DNA of 5,296 nt from Candidatus Falkowbacteria bacterium CG10_big_fil_rev_8_21_14_0_10_44_15 (GCA_002773575.1 PFAT01000049.1:1-5296); one strand, 5' to 3'; positions 1-5,089 are shown, counted from the stretch's first letter. Translations and numbers: made by a program. The notes: generated from the letters alone by a model not told the origin.

Positions 1-294
1 TTTTTGCTCATACGCCGCCATTTTTATTATTTCCTGTTTGGCCTGCGTTTTGCTCAAGGTTTGCCCCTTTGCCCAGCGGACGGCGATTAAAGAGGCGGCT
101 TCCTCGCAGCCGTCCTGAAAACGCCTGTCTTTCCACTCGCCAAACGGCGCCTGCGGCACAAAGGGAACAGAGCTGATATAATATGCTTTAGGTTTGGTTG
201 CCGCTGGCGTTTGTCCTTTAACAGGCGATGGCACTGCTACCGCCGCCCAGATAAACAAAGGGATAATTAAAATAAGGAATAGTTTTTGTGGCAT
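1..294 (-). CDS. C39-like cysteine peptidase, secreted or anchored (C-terminus cut by window edge)
   Basis: 98 N-terminal residues are visible and the rest lies beyond base 1. The protein begins with a short positive N-region (MPQK) and a hydrophobic stretch at about residues 5-21, a signal peptide or membrane anchor. A Pro/Ala/Lys-rich linker follows, then the start of a papain-like C39_2-type peptidase domain. The VPFVPQAP segment carries Q48, likely the oxyanion glutamine. FQDGCEEA carries C63, the likely nucleophile. The His and Asp/Asn of the triad must lie downstream, so catalytic completeness cannot be checked. This pattern is common in peptidases of Patescibacteria, but the substrate is unknown; cell-wall or extracellular peptide processing is a guess. 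The ATG lies 7 nt after the stop of the upstream gene, and no good Shine-Dalgarno is close enough, so it is probably translated from the same mRNA. The family call is fairly secure, the role is not. Confidence 0.75.
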   Translation of the reverse strand, partial: MPQKLFLILIIPLFIWAAVAVPSPVKGQTPAATKPKAYYISSVPFVPQAPFGEWKDRRFQDGCEEAASLIAVRWAKGQTLSKTQAKQEIIKMAAYEQK

Positions 295-301
295 ACTATT
301 G

Positions 302-931
302 TTATATCTTTTTTCCTTTTTTACTTTTCCATTCTAAAATTTTTCCCGCCTCTATTTCTATTTTATCCGCTCTCCTTAAATTCGCGATTTGTTTGCGGTT
401 TAAAATGGGGAAGTGCCTGACTTCCGCCAGGTATTCCGGAATATAATCAATGTCCTCTTTGGCCGTCATCCAGCCGCGCCGGTCAAATCTCGTTAAATTA
501 ACCGGCGCGGAGTAGCGCCTTAAATTTTTTTTGCCGTTATCGTCAAAGTATTCATGAAAATAACTCAGCGCGAGTTCCCGGATTGAATCATAAATCGGCT
601 CGCGAAAGCGCAAGACCGCGTGGTTAGTTTTGGAAATCGCGCCCCATTTGCCGTATTGCTTAAAAACCGCAACCACATGGTCCCAATCATTATCGTTTGC
701 TTCCAGGTCTAAAAGCAGCGGCGGCCAGCCGTTTACCCGCAGCGCCAGCGCCCCGAGCGCCGCGCCTTCCACGCAATGGCAGGTTTTTTTTTCCAAAACC
801 GCCATGGGCGACAAAAAAGTATCGCCGTCCTCTTCAAAATTTATCGGCATTTTATCCAAAAAATCCTGAATTTTTTTCGGAGAATTAAGCCGCTTTAAAA
901 TTTTCAGCTTATCTTTGGCTATCCCAACCAT
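302..931 (-). CDS. Conserved transglutaminase-like protein (putative cysteine peptidase fold)
   Basis: This 209-aa protein has no signal peptide or membrane segment and is probably cytoplasmic. The central part fits a transglutaminase-like Cys-His-Asn/Asp arrangement: TCHCVEGA with C53 as the best nucleophile (C51 is a neighbour), WDHVVAVF with H85, and SKTNHAVLRF with N103 as a possible third residue. After this comes a conserved-looking segment, REPIYDSIRELALSYFHEYF (111-129), then RRYSAPVNLTRFD (138-150), which I associate from memory with an uncharacterised bacterial family. The C-terminus is Lys-rich. Whether it is a protease, amidase or inactive is not shown. The ATG at 931 is the first plausible start, preceded by an A-rich stretch without a clear Shine-Dalgarno. 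It is the first gene of a two-gene operon with the C39-like peptidase 7 nt downstream. The coding sequence has locally very high GC (46 of 60 bases at 721-780), unlike the AT-rich cassette to its right. Confidence 0.7.
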   Translation of the reverse strand: MVGIAKDKLKILKRLNSPKKIQDFLDKMPINFEEDGDTFLSPMAVLEKKTCHCVEGAALGALALRVNGWPPLLLDLEANDNDWDHVVAVFKQYGKWGAISKTNHAVLRFREPIYDSIRELALSYFHEYFDDNGKKNLRRYSAPVNLTRFDRRGWMTAKEDIDYIPEYLAEVRHFPILNRKQIANLRRADKIEIEAGKILEWKSKKGKKI

Positions 932-977
932 TTTTTTTCTTTATTTTTTATTATTTACAGCATAACATAAAAAGCAA

Positions 978-1002
978 AAAAACGCTCTATAAGAGCGTTT
1001 TT
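978..1002. terminator. Bidirectional rho-independent terminator
   Basis: An 11-bp perfect stem (978-988 with 992-1002, core AACGCTCT/AGAGCGTT) closes a 3-nt loop. On the minus strand the stem runs into seven T's and then a further T-rich tract. On the plus strand it ends GCGTTTTTATTTT. It therefore works best for minus-strand transcripts coming from the SIR2-like gene and insulates the peptidase operon from the cassette, although a promoter for that operon must then lie in the 46 bp that follow. Confidence 0.85.
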
Positions 1003-1077
1003 ATTTTGGCTCCGATTTTACGGCGAAGTCCGAACGGAATTTAAAAGGAAATATAAGGAATTTATTTAAAGGCGAAC

Positions 1078-1151
1078 GAAAGCGAAAGGGGCACGGGGAG
1101 ACAGAGCTTTCGTCCGCCTTTAGTTCTTCTTCGCGCCAGAGGCGCGGCTTT
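1078..1151 (+). repeat. Left arm of 74-bp inverted repeat flanking the cassette
   Basis: The reverse complement of this segment matches 5223-5296 at 72 of 74 positions; mismatches are at 1099 (A, versus C at 5275) and 1123 (G, versus G at 5251). Identity stops at 1152 on the cassette-facing side. On the outer side the right copy runs off the window, so the true length is unknown. Two hairpins sit in or across the arm. One has 15 of 16 pairs between 1068-1083 (AAAGGCGAACGAAAGC) and 1106-1121 with a 22-nt purine-rich loop. The other is a perfect 6-bp stem, CGCGCC/GGCGCG, at 1132-1146 with an AGA loop. It could be a terminal inverted repeat of a mobile cassette or one member of a dispersed repeat family that happens to occur twice. 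Confidence 0.9.
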
Positions 1152-1161
1152 CGGCGATTTC

Positions 1162-1240
1162 CCGCCTACGCTTTCAGCTTCGGCGGACAAGCAAGTTTTT
1201 CTGCGGGCGAATGCCCGCTCCGCCCCGCGCCTGCGGGGCG
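1162..1240. repeat. Cluster of GC-rich hairpins beside the inverted-repeat arm
   Basis: Three stems stand side by side. CCGCC/GGCGG lies at 1162-1166 and 1182-1186 with a long loop. A perfect 6-bp stem, GCGGGC-GAAT-GCCCGC, lies at 1203-1218. A perfect 8-bp stem, CGCCCCGC-GCCT-GCGGGGCG, lies at 1221-1240. None is followed by a U-run, so they are not canonical terminators, though read on the minus strand just after the SIR2-like stop they could protect the mRNA 3' end. The block is far richer in G+C than the coding sequence next to it. It has no counterpart inside the right arm within this window. Confidence 0.65.
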
Positions 1241-1269
1241 ATTTGGCGGCAAATTCTTTTCGTTAAATT

Positions 1270-2289
1270 TTATCTTATTTTAGTATTATTTTCTGCATTA
1301 TTAAATTGTCCATACCATTTCCATAATGCTTGAAAATCAAAATCTTGAGGGACAGGATTATCGGCAATAAATTTCGCTTCAAGATATTGGTTGAGATATG
1401 CTTCTCCTGTTCGGCGAGGATGATTAGAAATCCATGAATTATAAAAATCAGAGGCTACCTCATAATGATGAGTATGAATGAATGGCTCCCAATTTTTCGA
1501 AACTTCGTCATCGCTTTGAGTAGTTATAAAAGTAGTTTGTTCCATTGCTCTTTTATTTTTATCGCCCCACGCTTTTTTCATTGCATCAATTGCTTCCGTA
1601 TCTGTTTTTGGTCCGCTATAACCAAAAATTGTTATCATGAAAGCGTCTTCAAAGCCCAATTTTAAGTTTCTCCATTCATTAGCGATAAATGAATTCTTTG
1701 TGTAATCTTTCTTTTTAATTGGGTAAAGCAAGGGTATGCGTTTATAAATTTTCCCACACTTTCTACATCGCATACCAGCAAGTCCAGTTATTTTATCTTT
1801 CTCGCAATATCCTACTCGGACATTTCCGTGCAAAAAAGCCAGATGCGGTAATTTTAGGCCCGCTTTGCCGTTTCGTAAATATGCATTCACTAAAAGTGGA
1901 TCCCAGTTGAATGTCGCTATCAAATCCTTTCCACGTAAAGATAAAACAAGATGGTCATAAATAGTTGGTCTATCTGGCAATTCTAATTGGCCAAAATATT
2001 CTTCTACCGCATTTACTATTCGAGCTATTTTTTCATTTTCTTTTTTCTCATATAAATCGCTAAAAATTTCTTCAAAGTTTTGTTCTGAATTTATACCCCA
2101 GTTATTTAGCAATGGCTTCAGCCCGATCGCTTCTACAAAATCGTCCATTAATGGCAGTTTTTTACTGTTTTTATCACCATTGGGGCAAGTTGCTCTACTT
2201 GCTCCTGCGCCAAGCACAACAACATGAGGTCTGCCCATTTTTACCTCGGCTACTTCTTGTTCAATTGATACTTCTAAATCGGTATTCAT
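1270..2289 (-). CDS. SIR2-like NAD-binding/NADase-type protein, putative defence effector
   Basis: 339 aa, soluble. The N-terminal Rossmann motif VVVLGAGAS (23-31) is followed by TFNWD (126-130, with N128 and D130), FLHGN (152-156, with H154 as the likely catalytic His), a CxxC knuckle at C175/C178 with another Cys at 162, PLLYPIKKKDY (186-196), and ITIFGYSGPKTD (219-230), the ribose/adenine-binding end of the fold. This order is typical of SIR2-like proteins of defence islands, several of which (ThsA, DSR-type) degrade NAD+ on infection. It is much closer to those than to housekeeping deacetylases, which usually carry two CxxC pairs. Residues 245-339 match nothing I recognise. The gene is divergent from the LexA-methyltransferase fusion and shares its promoter region, implying joint control. 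The start is uncertain: M1 (2289) has no Shine-Dalgarno, while M18 (2238) has GAGGT at good spacing and directly precedes the Rossmann strand. Fold is confident, enzymatic activity and role are inferred. Confidence 0.85.
   Translation of the reverse strand: MNTDLEVSIEQEVAEVKMGRPHVVVLGAGASRATCPNGDKNSKKLPLMDDFVEAIGLKPLLNNWGINSEQNFEEIFSDLYEKKENEKIARIVNAVEEYFGQLELPDRPTIYDHLVLSLRGKDLIATFNWDPLLVNAYLRNGKAGLKLPHLAFLHGNVRVGYCEKDKITGLAGMRCRKCGKIYKRIPLLYPIKKKDYTKNSFIANEWRNLKLGFEDAFMITIFGYSGPKTDTEAIDAMKKAWGDKNKRAMEQTTFITTQSDDEVSKNWEPFIHTHHYEVASDFYNSWISNHPRRTGEAYLNQYLEAKFIADNPVPQDFDFQALWKWYGQFNNAENNTKIR
2243..2247 (-). promoter_or_regulatory. Shine-Dalgarno GAGGT before alternative start M18 of the SIR2-like gene
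   Basis: Read on the minus strand, GAGGT sits 4 nt (AAAA) before the ATG at 2236-2238. It is the best ribosome-binding site seen in the window. Starting here gives MGRPHVVVLGAGAS, which places the first beta strand immediately after the start, as in many SIR2-like proteins, and removes 17 acidic residues. The annotated longer start remains possible because other genes here also lack good sites. Confidence 0.5.
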
Positions 2290-2296
2290 ATTATTT

Positions 2297-2325
2297 TTGA
2301 CTTCGGTAAATTTTCGGTATATACT
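2297..2325 (+). promoter_or_regulatory. Promoter of the LexA-methyltransferase gene
   Basis: TTGACT (2297-2302) and TATACT (2320-2325) are separated by exactly 17 nt, each one base from the sigma-70 consensus. Transcription would begin near 2332, about 18 nt before the ATG at 2350. A GGA at 2341-2343 gives a minimal ribosome-binding site 6 nt before the start. The direct repeat TTCGGTA lies between the -35 and -10 boxes. Confidence 0.7.
2302..2319. promoter_or_regulatory. Candidate operator: TTCGGTA direct repeat phased by 11 bp
   Basis: TTCGGTA occurs at 2302-2308 and again at 2313-2319. The 11-bp period is about one helical turn, so a dimeric or tandem HTH protein would meet both copies on one DNA face. 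The copies fill the spacer of the plus-strand promoter and lie just downstream of the predicted minus-strand start, so one bound repressor could shut both genes. The obvious candidate ligand is the LexA domain encoded next door, which would make the circuit autoregulatory. It does not match the classic LexA boxes of E. coli (CTGT-N8-ACAG) or Bacillus (CGAAC-N4-GTTCG). The repeat is seen, the binding is inferred. Confidence 0.5.
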
Positions 2326-2328
2326 ATG

Positions 2329-2356
2329 AATATAACATGTGGATAAATAATGTCAA
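2329..2356 (-). promoter_or_regulatory. Promoter of the SIR2-like gene
   Basis: On the minus strand a perfect TTGACA (2356-2351) is followed after 16 nt by TATATT (2334-2329). Transcription would start near 2322 with a 5' leader of roughly 33 nt to the ATG at 2289, or about 84 nt to the ATG at 2238. The -35 box overlaps the start codon of the LexA fusion, and this promoter faces and overlaps the plus-strand promoter, so the two should interfere with each other. Confidence 0.65.
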
Positions 2357-3813
2357 ATACTATGCAAACTCTAACAAAAAGACAAAAACAGATCTTAGAC
2401 TTCGTTGGGGAATATATTAAAAAAAACAGTATATCCCCTACTTACGAAGAGATAAAAAGACGCTTCAAACTTTCCGCGCTTTCTACGGTACATCAACATG
2501 TTGAAGCTCTGATAAATAAAGATTATTTAATAAAAAATGAAAATTCCTCAAGGGGCATTGAAGTAAAAAAAACGGTTGATGACTTCATTCAAATTCCATT
2601 AAAAGGCACTATCGCCGCCGGACAACCGATTGAGGCAATAGAGGAGAGAGAAACTATCGCGGTACCTAAAATTAATTTACCGGAAACATCTGATATTTTT
2701 GCTTTGCGCGTCAGCGGTGATAGCATGATTAAAGAAAATATCAATGACGGCGATATCGTAATAATAAAAAGCCAACCAACCGCTGATAACGGACAAAAGG
2801 TGGTGGCTTTAATTGATAATTGCGAAGTAACACTAAAAAAAATTTATAAAGAAAGAAATAGAATTCGTTTACAACCAGCAAATTTAAGAATGAGTCCAAT
2901 ATATGTTAAGCCGGAAAATCTAATGATCCAGGGAATAGTAATTGATGTTATTAAAAATATAACAACCGAATTACAGGTAGAGGAAAAAGAGACAACAAAA
3001 TATAAAATTCTACCATTAAATCAAATTATTTGCGGCGATTGCGTAGAAGTTCTTAAAAACATACCGGACAATTCTATTGATTTAGTGGTTACTTCGCCAC
3101 CTTACGATGAAGTCAGAAAATATAACGGTTTTAGCTTTAATTTACACGAAACAGGTAAGGAATTATTCCGTGTTTTGAAAAATGGCGGTGTTGTGGCGAT
3201 GGTTATTCAGGATCAAACAAAAAATTTCGGTAAATCACTTACTTCCTTTCGCACAATAGTTGATTGGGTTGATAATATTGGTTTTAAACTTTTTGAAACA
3301 GTTATATATAGAAAACATGGTACAGAGGGGGCTTGGTGGAAATATAGATTTCGTGTAGACCATGAATATATGCCGATTTTTATAAAAGGAGAAAGACCAG
3401 CTTATTTTAATAAAGAATCCTTAAAAATACCATCTAAGCATGGTGGTAAAGTCATGACTGGAAGCGGAAATCGTAGAACAGACGGAACGACTACAAAAAC
3501 AATAACTAGGCCAATTAACCTAATGAAATGTCGAGGAACTATCTGGGATTATTTGAACGCGGGGGATAAAAATCCATTAAAAAGAAAACATCCTGCTGTT
3601 TTTCCGGATAAAATTCCTTTTGACTTCATCCAATGTTTTTGCCCAAATGAAGGTATTGTACTAGACCCATTTGTTGGATCGGGCTCCACGGTTGTTACCG
3701 CTAAACAACTTAGTAGAAAATATATTGGCATTGATATTTCAAAGGAATATTGTGATTTATCGAGAGAGAGATTGAGGACGGTTAACGAGAGTTTATTTAA
3801 TAAATTAAAATAA
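2350..3813 (+). CDS. LexA-like autoproteolytic repressor fused to a beta-class DNA (N4-cytosine or N6-adenine) methyltransferase
   Basis: 487 aa in one uninterrupted frame. Residues 5-73 are a LexA winged HTH: LTKRQKQILDFV, SPTYEEIKRRF, recognition helix near ALSTVHQHVEAL, wing ending SSRGIEV. Residues 80-202 are an S24 peptidase: cleavage site A90-G91 in TIAAGQP, nucleophile S125 in SGDSM, general base K163 in EVTLKK. Cleavage site and Ser are 35 residues apart, as in E. coli LexA. A polar linker (about 203-218) leads to the methyltransferase (219-480). Motif IV TSPPY (248-252) precedes motif I, DPFVGSGST (439-447), with YIGIDIS (458-464); this order defines class beta. The likely target-recognition region is 340-420. 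SPPY favours m4C, but m6A is possible. The protein probably represses the shared divergent promoter, methylates host DNA, and could lose its DNA-binding part on RecA-stimulated self-cleavage; all three are inferred. All catalytic residues are present. M5 is an alternative start aligning with LexA's usual Met. Confidence 0.92.
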   Translation: MSNTMQTLTKRQKQILDFVGEYIKKNSISPTYEEIKRRFKLSALSTVHQHVEALINKDYLIKNENSSRGIEVKKTVDDFIQIPLKGTIAAGQPIEAIEERETIAVPKINLPETSDIFALRVSGDSMIKENINDGDIVIIKSQPTADNGQKVVALIDNCEVTLKKIYKERNRIRLQPANLRMSPIYVKPENLMIQGIVIDVIKNITTELQVEEKETTKYKILPLNQIICGDCVEVLKNIPDNSIDLVVTSPPYDEVRKYNGFSFNLHETGKELFRVLKNGGVVAMVIQDQTKNFGKSLTSFRTIVDWVDNIGFKLFETVIYRKHGTEGAWWKYRFRVDHEYMPIFIKGERPAYFNKESLKIPSKHGGKVMTGSGNRRTDGTTTKTITRPINLMKCRGTIWDYLNAGDKNPLKRKHPAVFPDKIPFDFIQCFCPNEGIVLDPFVGSGSTVVTAKQLSRKYIGIDISKEYCDLSRERLRTVNESLFNKLK

Positions 3814-4833
3814 TTTATCAGGAGTTTCTATTGTAAATTCGATGTTTGTTCCACTGGTCATTGCCATTGATAGTGGATTTTTATCCATTAAAGAATTATA
3901 AGTTTGATTATTTAATGGAATCTTTGAAAAATCACCTTTACTAAACTTAAATAAACGAAAATTGTTCCAGTGCCACTTCTCTGTTTGGTAAGACCAATCA
4001 ACATATTTTGCCATAGAAGTAATAAATTCTTCAATTCTAATTTTTTCTTTGTTATGAATATCGAATGTAGAACTATTTTTTATTAGGTTAATTGGCGTGC
4101 CGCTAGAATTACTTATTTTTAGTTTGTCGCCCGTTCGTTTATTTTTACCACCTTCAATATATGATCCATTGTCATTAAAGTATCCCGCGGCATTAAAATT
4201 ATCTCTCATTCTTAAAAAGTCATTCAATCCTAACATTATTTCATAAAAACTATAATGACTTGTGCAAAATAAAGAATTTAGAATTTGATTATTGTTATCA
4301 ATACTCAAGTAGTTAATCCACTCAATACAATTCTCAGTATACCCGAAGAGATTATTCCAGACACCGTCGGTAAATAATAAAGGCCAAATAGCATCTTTGG
4401 GAAGCTTATTAATCAATTTCGCTTCTTGAAAAATACCAAGTAATAAATGGATTGTGCCAAAAGGATATTTCCTTTGGAAGTCATTTTTTCCGTCAAAATT
4501 TCTGGAAACGTTAGGTTGAATACAGTTTGAATAATTTATATTTGTATGAGTAAGCCGCTTATTGTAAGTCACTATATGATGACCAACGCTTTTTATATTT
4601 GCTCTATTAATGTCTACATCTAAAAAAATACAATCTTTTGCGTTAATTCCATTTTTTATCAACGCTATTTTCCCATCATAAAAACCAACTATTTCTCCAC
4701 CAAGATAATTTGTAACTAAAAGGCCGCAAAGAAACCCATCACTATCTGGACTGATGATATATTTTTGCATCTTTTTTATTATCCACGGATATTTGTTAAT
4801 AATCTTTGCATAATTTATTTGTCCGTTTACCAT
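3805..4833 (-). CDS. DHH-phosphoesterase-like protein, candidate nuclease partner of the methyltransferase
   Basis: 342 aa, soluble, AT-rich (18 of 60 bases G+C at 4561-4620). The N-terminal third resembles a DHH-superfamily core: YIISPDSDGFLCGLL (25-39, with D30 and D32 as likely metal ligands), IFLDVDI (69-75, with D72 and D74), and SVGHHIV (82-88), where GHH replaces the usual DHH. PLLFTDG (151-157) with D156 could be the fourth acidic motif. From about 160 on, nothing is recognised; it is rich in Asn and aromatic residues. I see no PD-(D/E)XK, HNH, GIY-YIG or PLD signature. It is translationally coupled to the small HTH gene upstream (TAA-T-ATG, one base between) and overlaps the methyltransferase tail-to-tail by 9 bp. 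This is the place a restriction endonuclease would occupy in a C-protein-controlled type II system, so I infer a nuclease acting on unmethylated DNA. An RNA or cyclic-nucleotide phosphodiesterase is an alternative. Gene certain, function tentative. Confidence 0.7.
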   Translation of the reverse strand: MVNGQINYAKIINKYPWIIKKMQKYIISPDSDGFLCGLLVTNYLGGEIVGFYDGKIALIKNGINAKDCIFLDVDINRANIKSVGHHIVTYNKRLTHTNINYSNCIQPNVSRNFDGKNDFQRKYPFGTIHLLLGIFQEAKLINKLPKDAIWPLLFTDGVWNNLFGYTENCIEWINYLSIDNNNQILNSLFCTSHYSFYEIMLGLNDFLRMRDNFNAAGYFNDNGSYIEGGKNKRTGDKLKISNSSGTPINLIKNSSTFDIHNKEKIRIEEFITSMAKYVDWSYQTEKWHWNNFRLFKFSKGDFSKIPLNNQTYNSLMDKNPLSMAMTSGTNIEFTIETPDKLF

Positions 4834-4834
4834 A

Positions 4835-5059
4835 TTATTCTATAAAAAAATTTAAATCTTTTTTACTGTATAATTTTGTAAATTTATTCAACTCAACAAC
4901 GTCAATTCTCTGCTGCCCCGACTCAACTTTGGAAATATAAGACTGCGGCTTGTTTAATTTTCCGGCCGCGTCTTTCTGCGTAAGCCCTGCTGACAAGCGG
5001 GCTTTCTTTAATTTATCAATAAACTGCTTGTATTCTTGTGTGTGTATTGTCTTTGCCAT
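4835..5059 (-). CDS. Small XRE-family HTH regulator, controller (C) protein-like
   Basis: 74 aa and nearly all a lambda-repressor-type HTH: FIDKLKKARLSAGLTQKDAAGKL (13-35) supplies helices 1-2, PQSYISKVESGQQRI (38-52) the recognition helix and the conserved ESG turn, and VVELNKF (54-60) packs behind it. Its size and position, immediately before and coupled to a putative nuclease gene, match the controller proteins of type II restriction-modification systems, which delay nuclease synthesis until methylation is established. I chose the ATG at 5059. A longer reading from GTG at 5113 would add 18 hydrophobic residues translated from what looks like promoter and operator DNA. No Shine-Dalgarno precedes the ATG, and the predicted transcript leader is only about 7 nt, so translation may be near-leaderless. 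Autoregulation is suggested by palindromes in its promoter. HTH family is firm, the controller role is inferred from context. Confidence 0.85.
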   Translation of the reverse strand: MAKTIHTQEYKQFIDKLKKARLSAGLTQKDAAGKLNKPQSYISKVESGQQRIDVVELNKFTKLYSKKDLNFFIE

Positions 5060-5070
5060 AATTGTATGGT

Positions 5071-5089
5071 ATATTCTAATTATGAATAT
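5071..5089. promoter_or_regulatory. Candidate operator of the HTH regulator: ATATTC-N7-GAATAT
   Basis: A perfect 6+6 bp inverted repeat (5071-5076 and 5084-5089) with a 7-nt spacer covers the predicted -10 box of the controller gene. This is a typical size for an XRE dimer site, and binding here would repress. The half-site context TATGAATAT recurs at 2325-2333. Confidence 0.45.

Larger units (their letters stand above)
932..1269. other. Gene-free interval with terminator, inverted-repeat arm and GC hairpins
   Basis: This 338-bp stretch has no credible gene. In order it holds an A/T-rich leader for the gene starting at 931 (932-977, which must contain that gene's promoter, but I see no confident -35/-10 pair), a rho-independent hairpin (978-1002), an AT-rich spacer (1010-1067), a structured repeat that is the left arm of the long inverted repeat (1068-1151), and a GC-rich block with further hairpins (1152-1260) ending just after the SIR2-like gene's stop. 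The open frames through the GC-rich part look like translation of repeats. Confidence 0.8.

Noticed and set aside
630..888. Two plus-strand open frames opposite the transglutaminase-like gene
   Set aside because: Ser/Pro/Ala-rich translations of the GC-rich antisense strand, overlapping a conserved minus-strand protein.
1068..1240. CRISPR array or tRNA-like structure
   Set aside because: Hairpins differ in sequence and spacing, there are no regular repeats with spacers and no cloverleaf.
1078..1260. Peptide encoded across the repeat and GC-rich block
   Set aside because: Open reading through repeats and hairpins, low-complexity product, no start with a ribosome-binding site.
1465..2300. Three plus-strand open frames opposite the SIR2-like gene
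   Set aside because: Antisense to a protein with clear family motifs; no domains, no ribosome-binding sites.
2290..2349. Classical SOS box for the LexA domain
   Set aside because: Neither CTGT-N8-ACAG nor CGAAC-N4-GTTCG is present; only the TTCGGTA direct repeat stands out.
3549..3731. Minus-strand open frame, 60 codons
   Set aside because: Antisense to methyltransferase motif I, a conserved coding segment.
3800..3818. ATAAATT/AATTTAT hairpin as a terminator between the convergent genes
   Set aside because: Only A-T pairs, inside both coding ends, no GC core or clean U-run.
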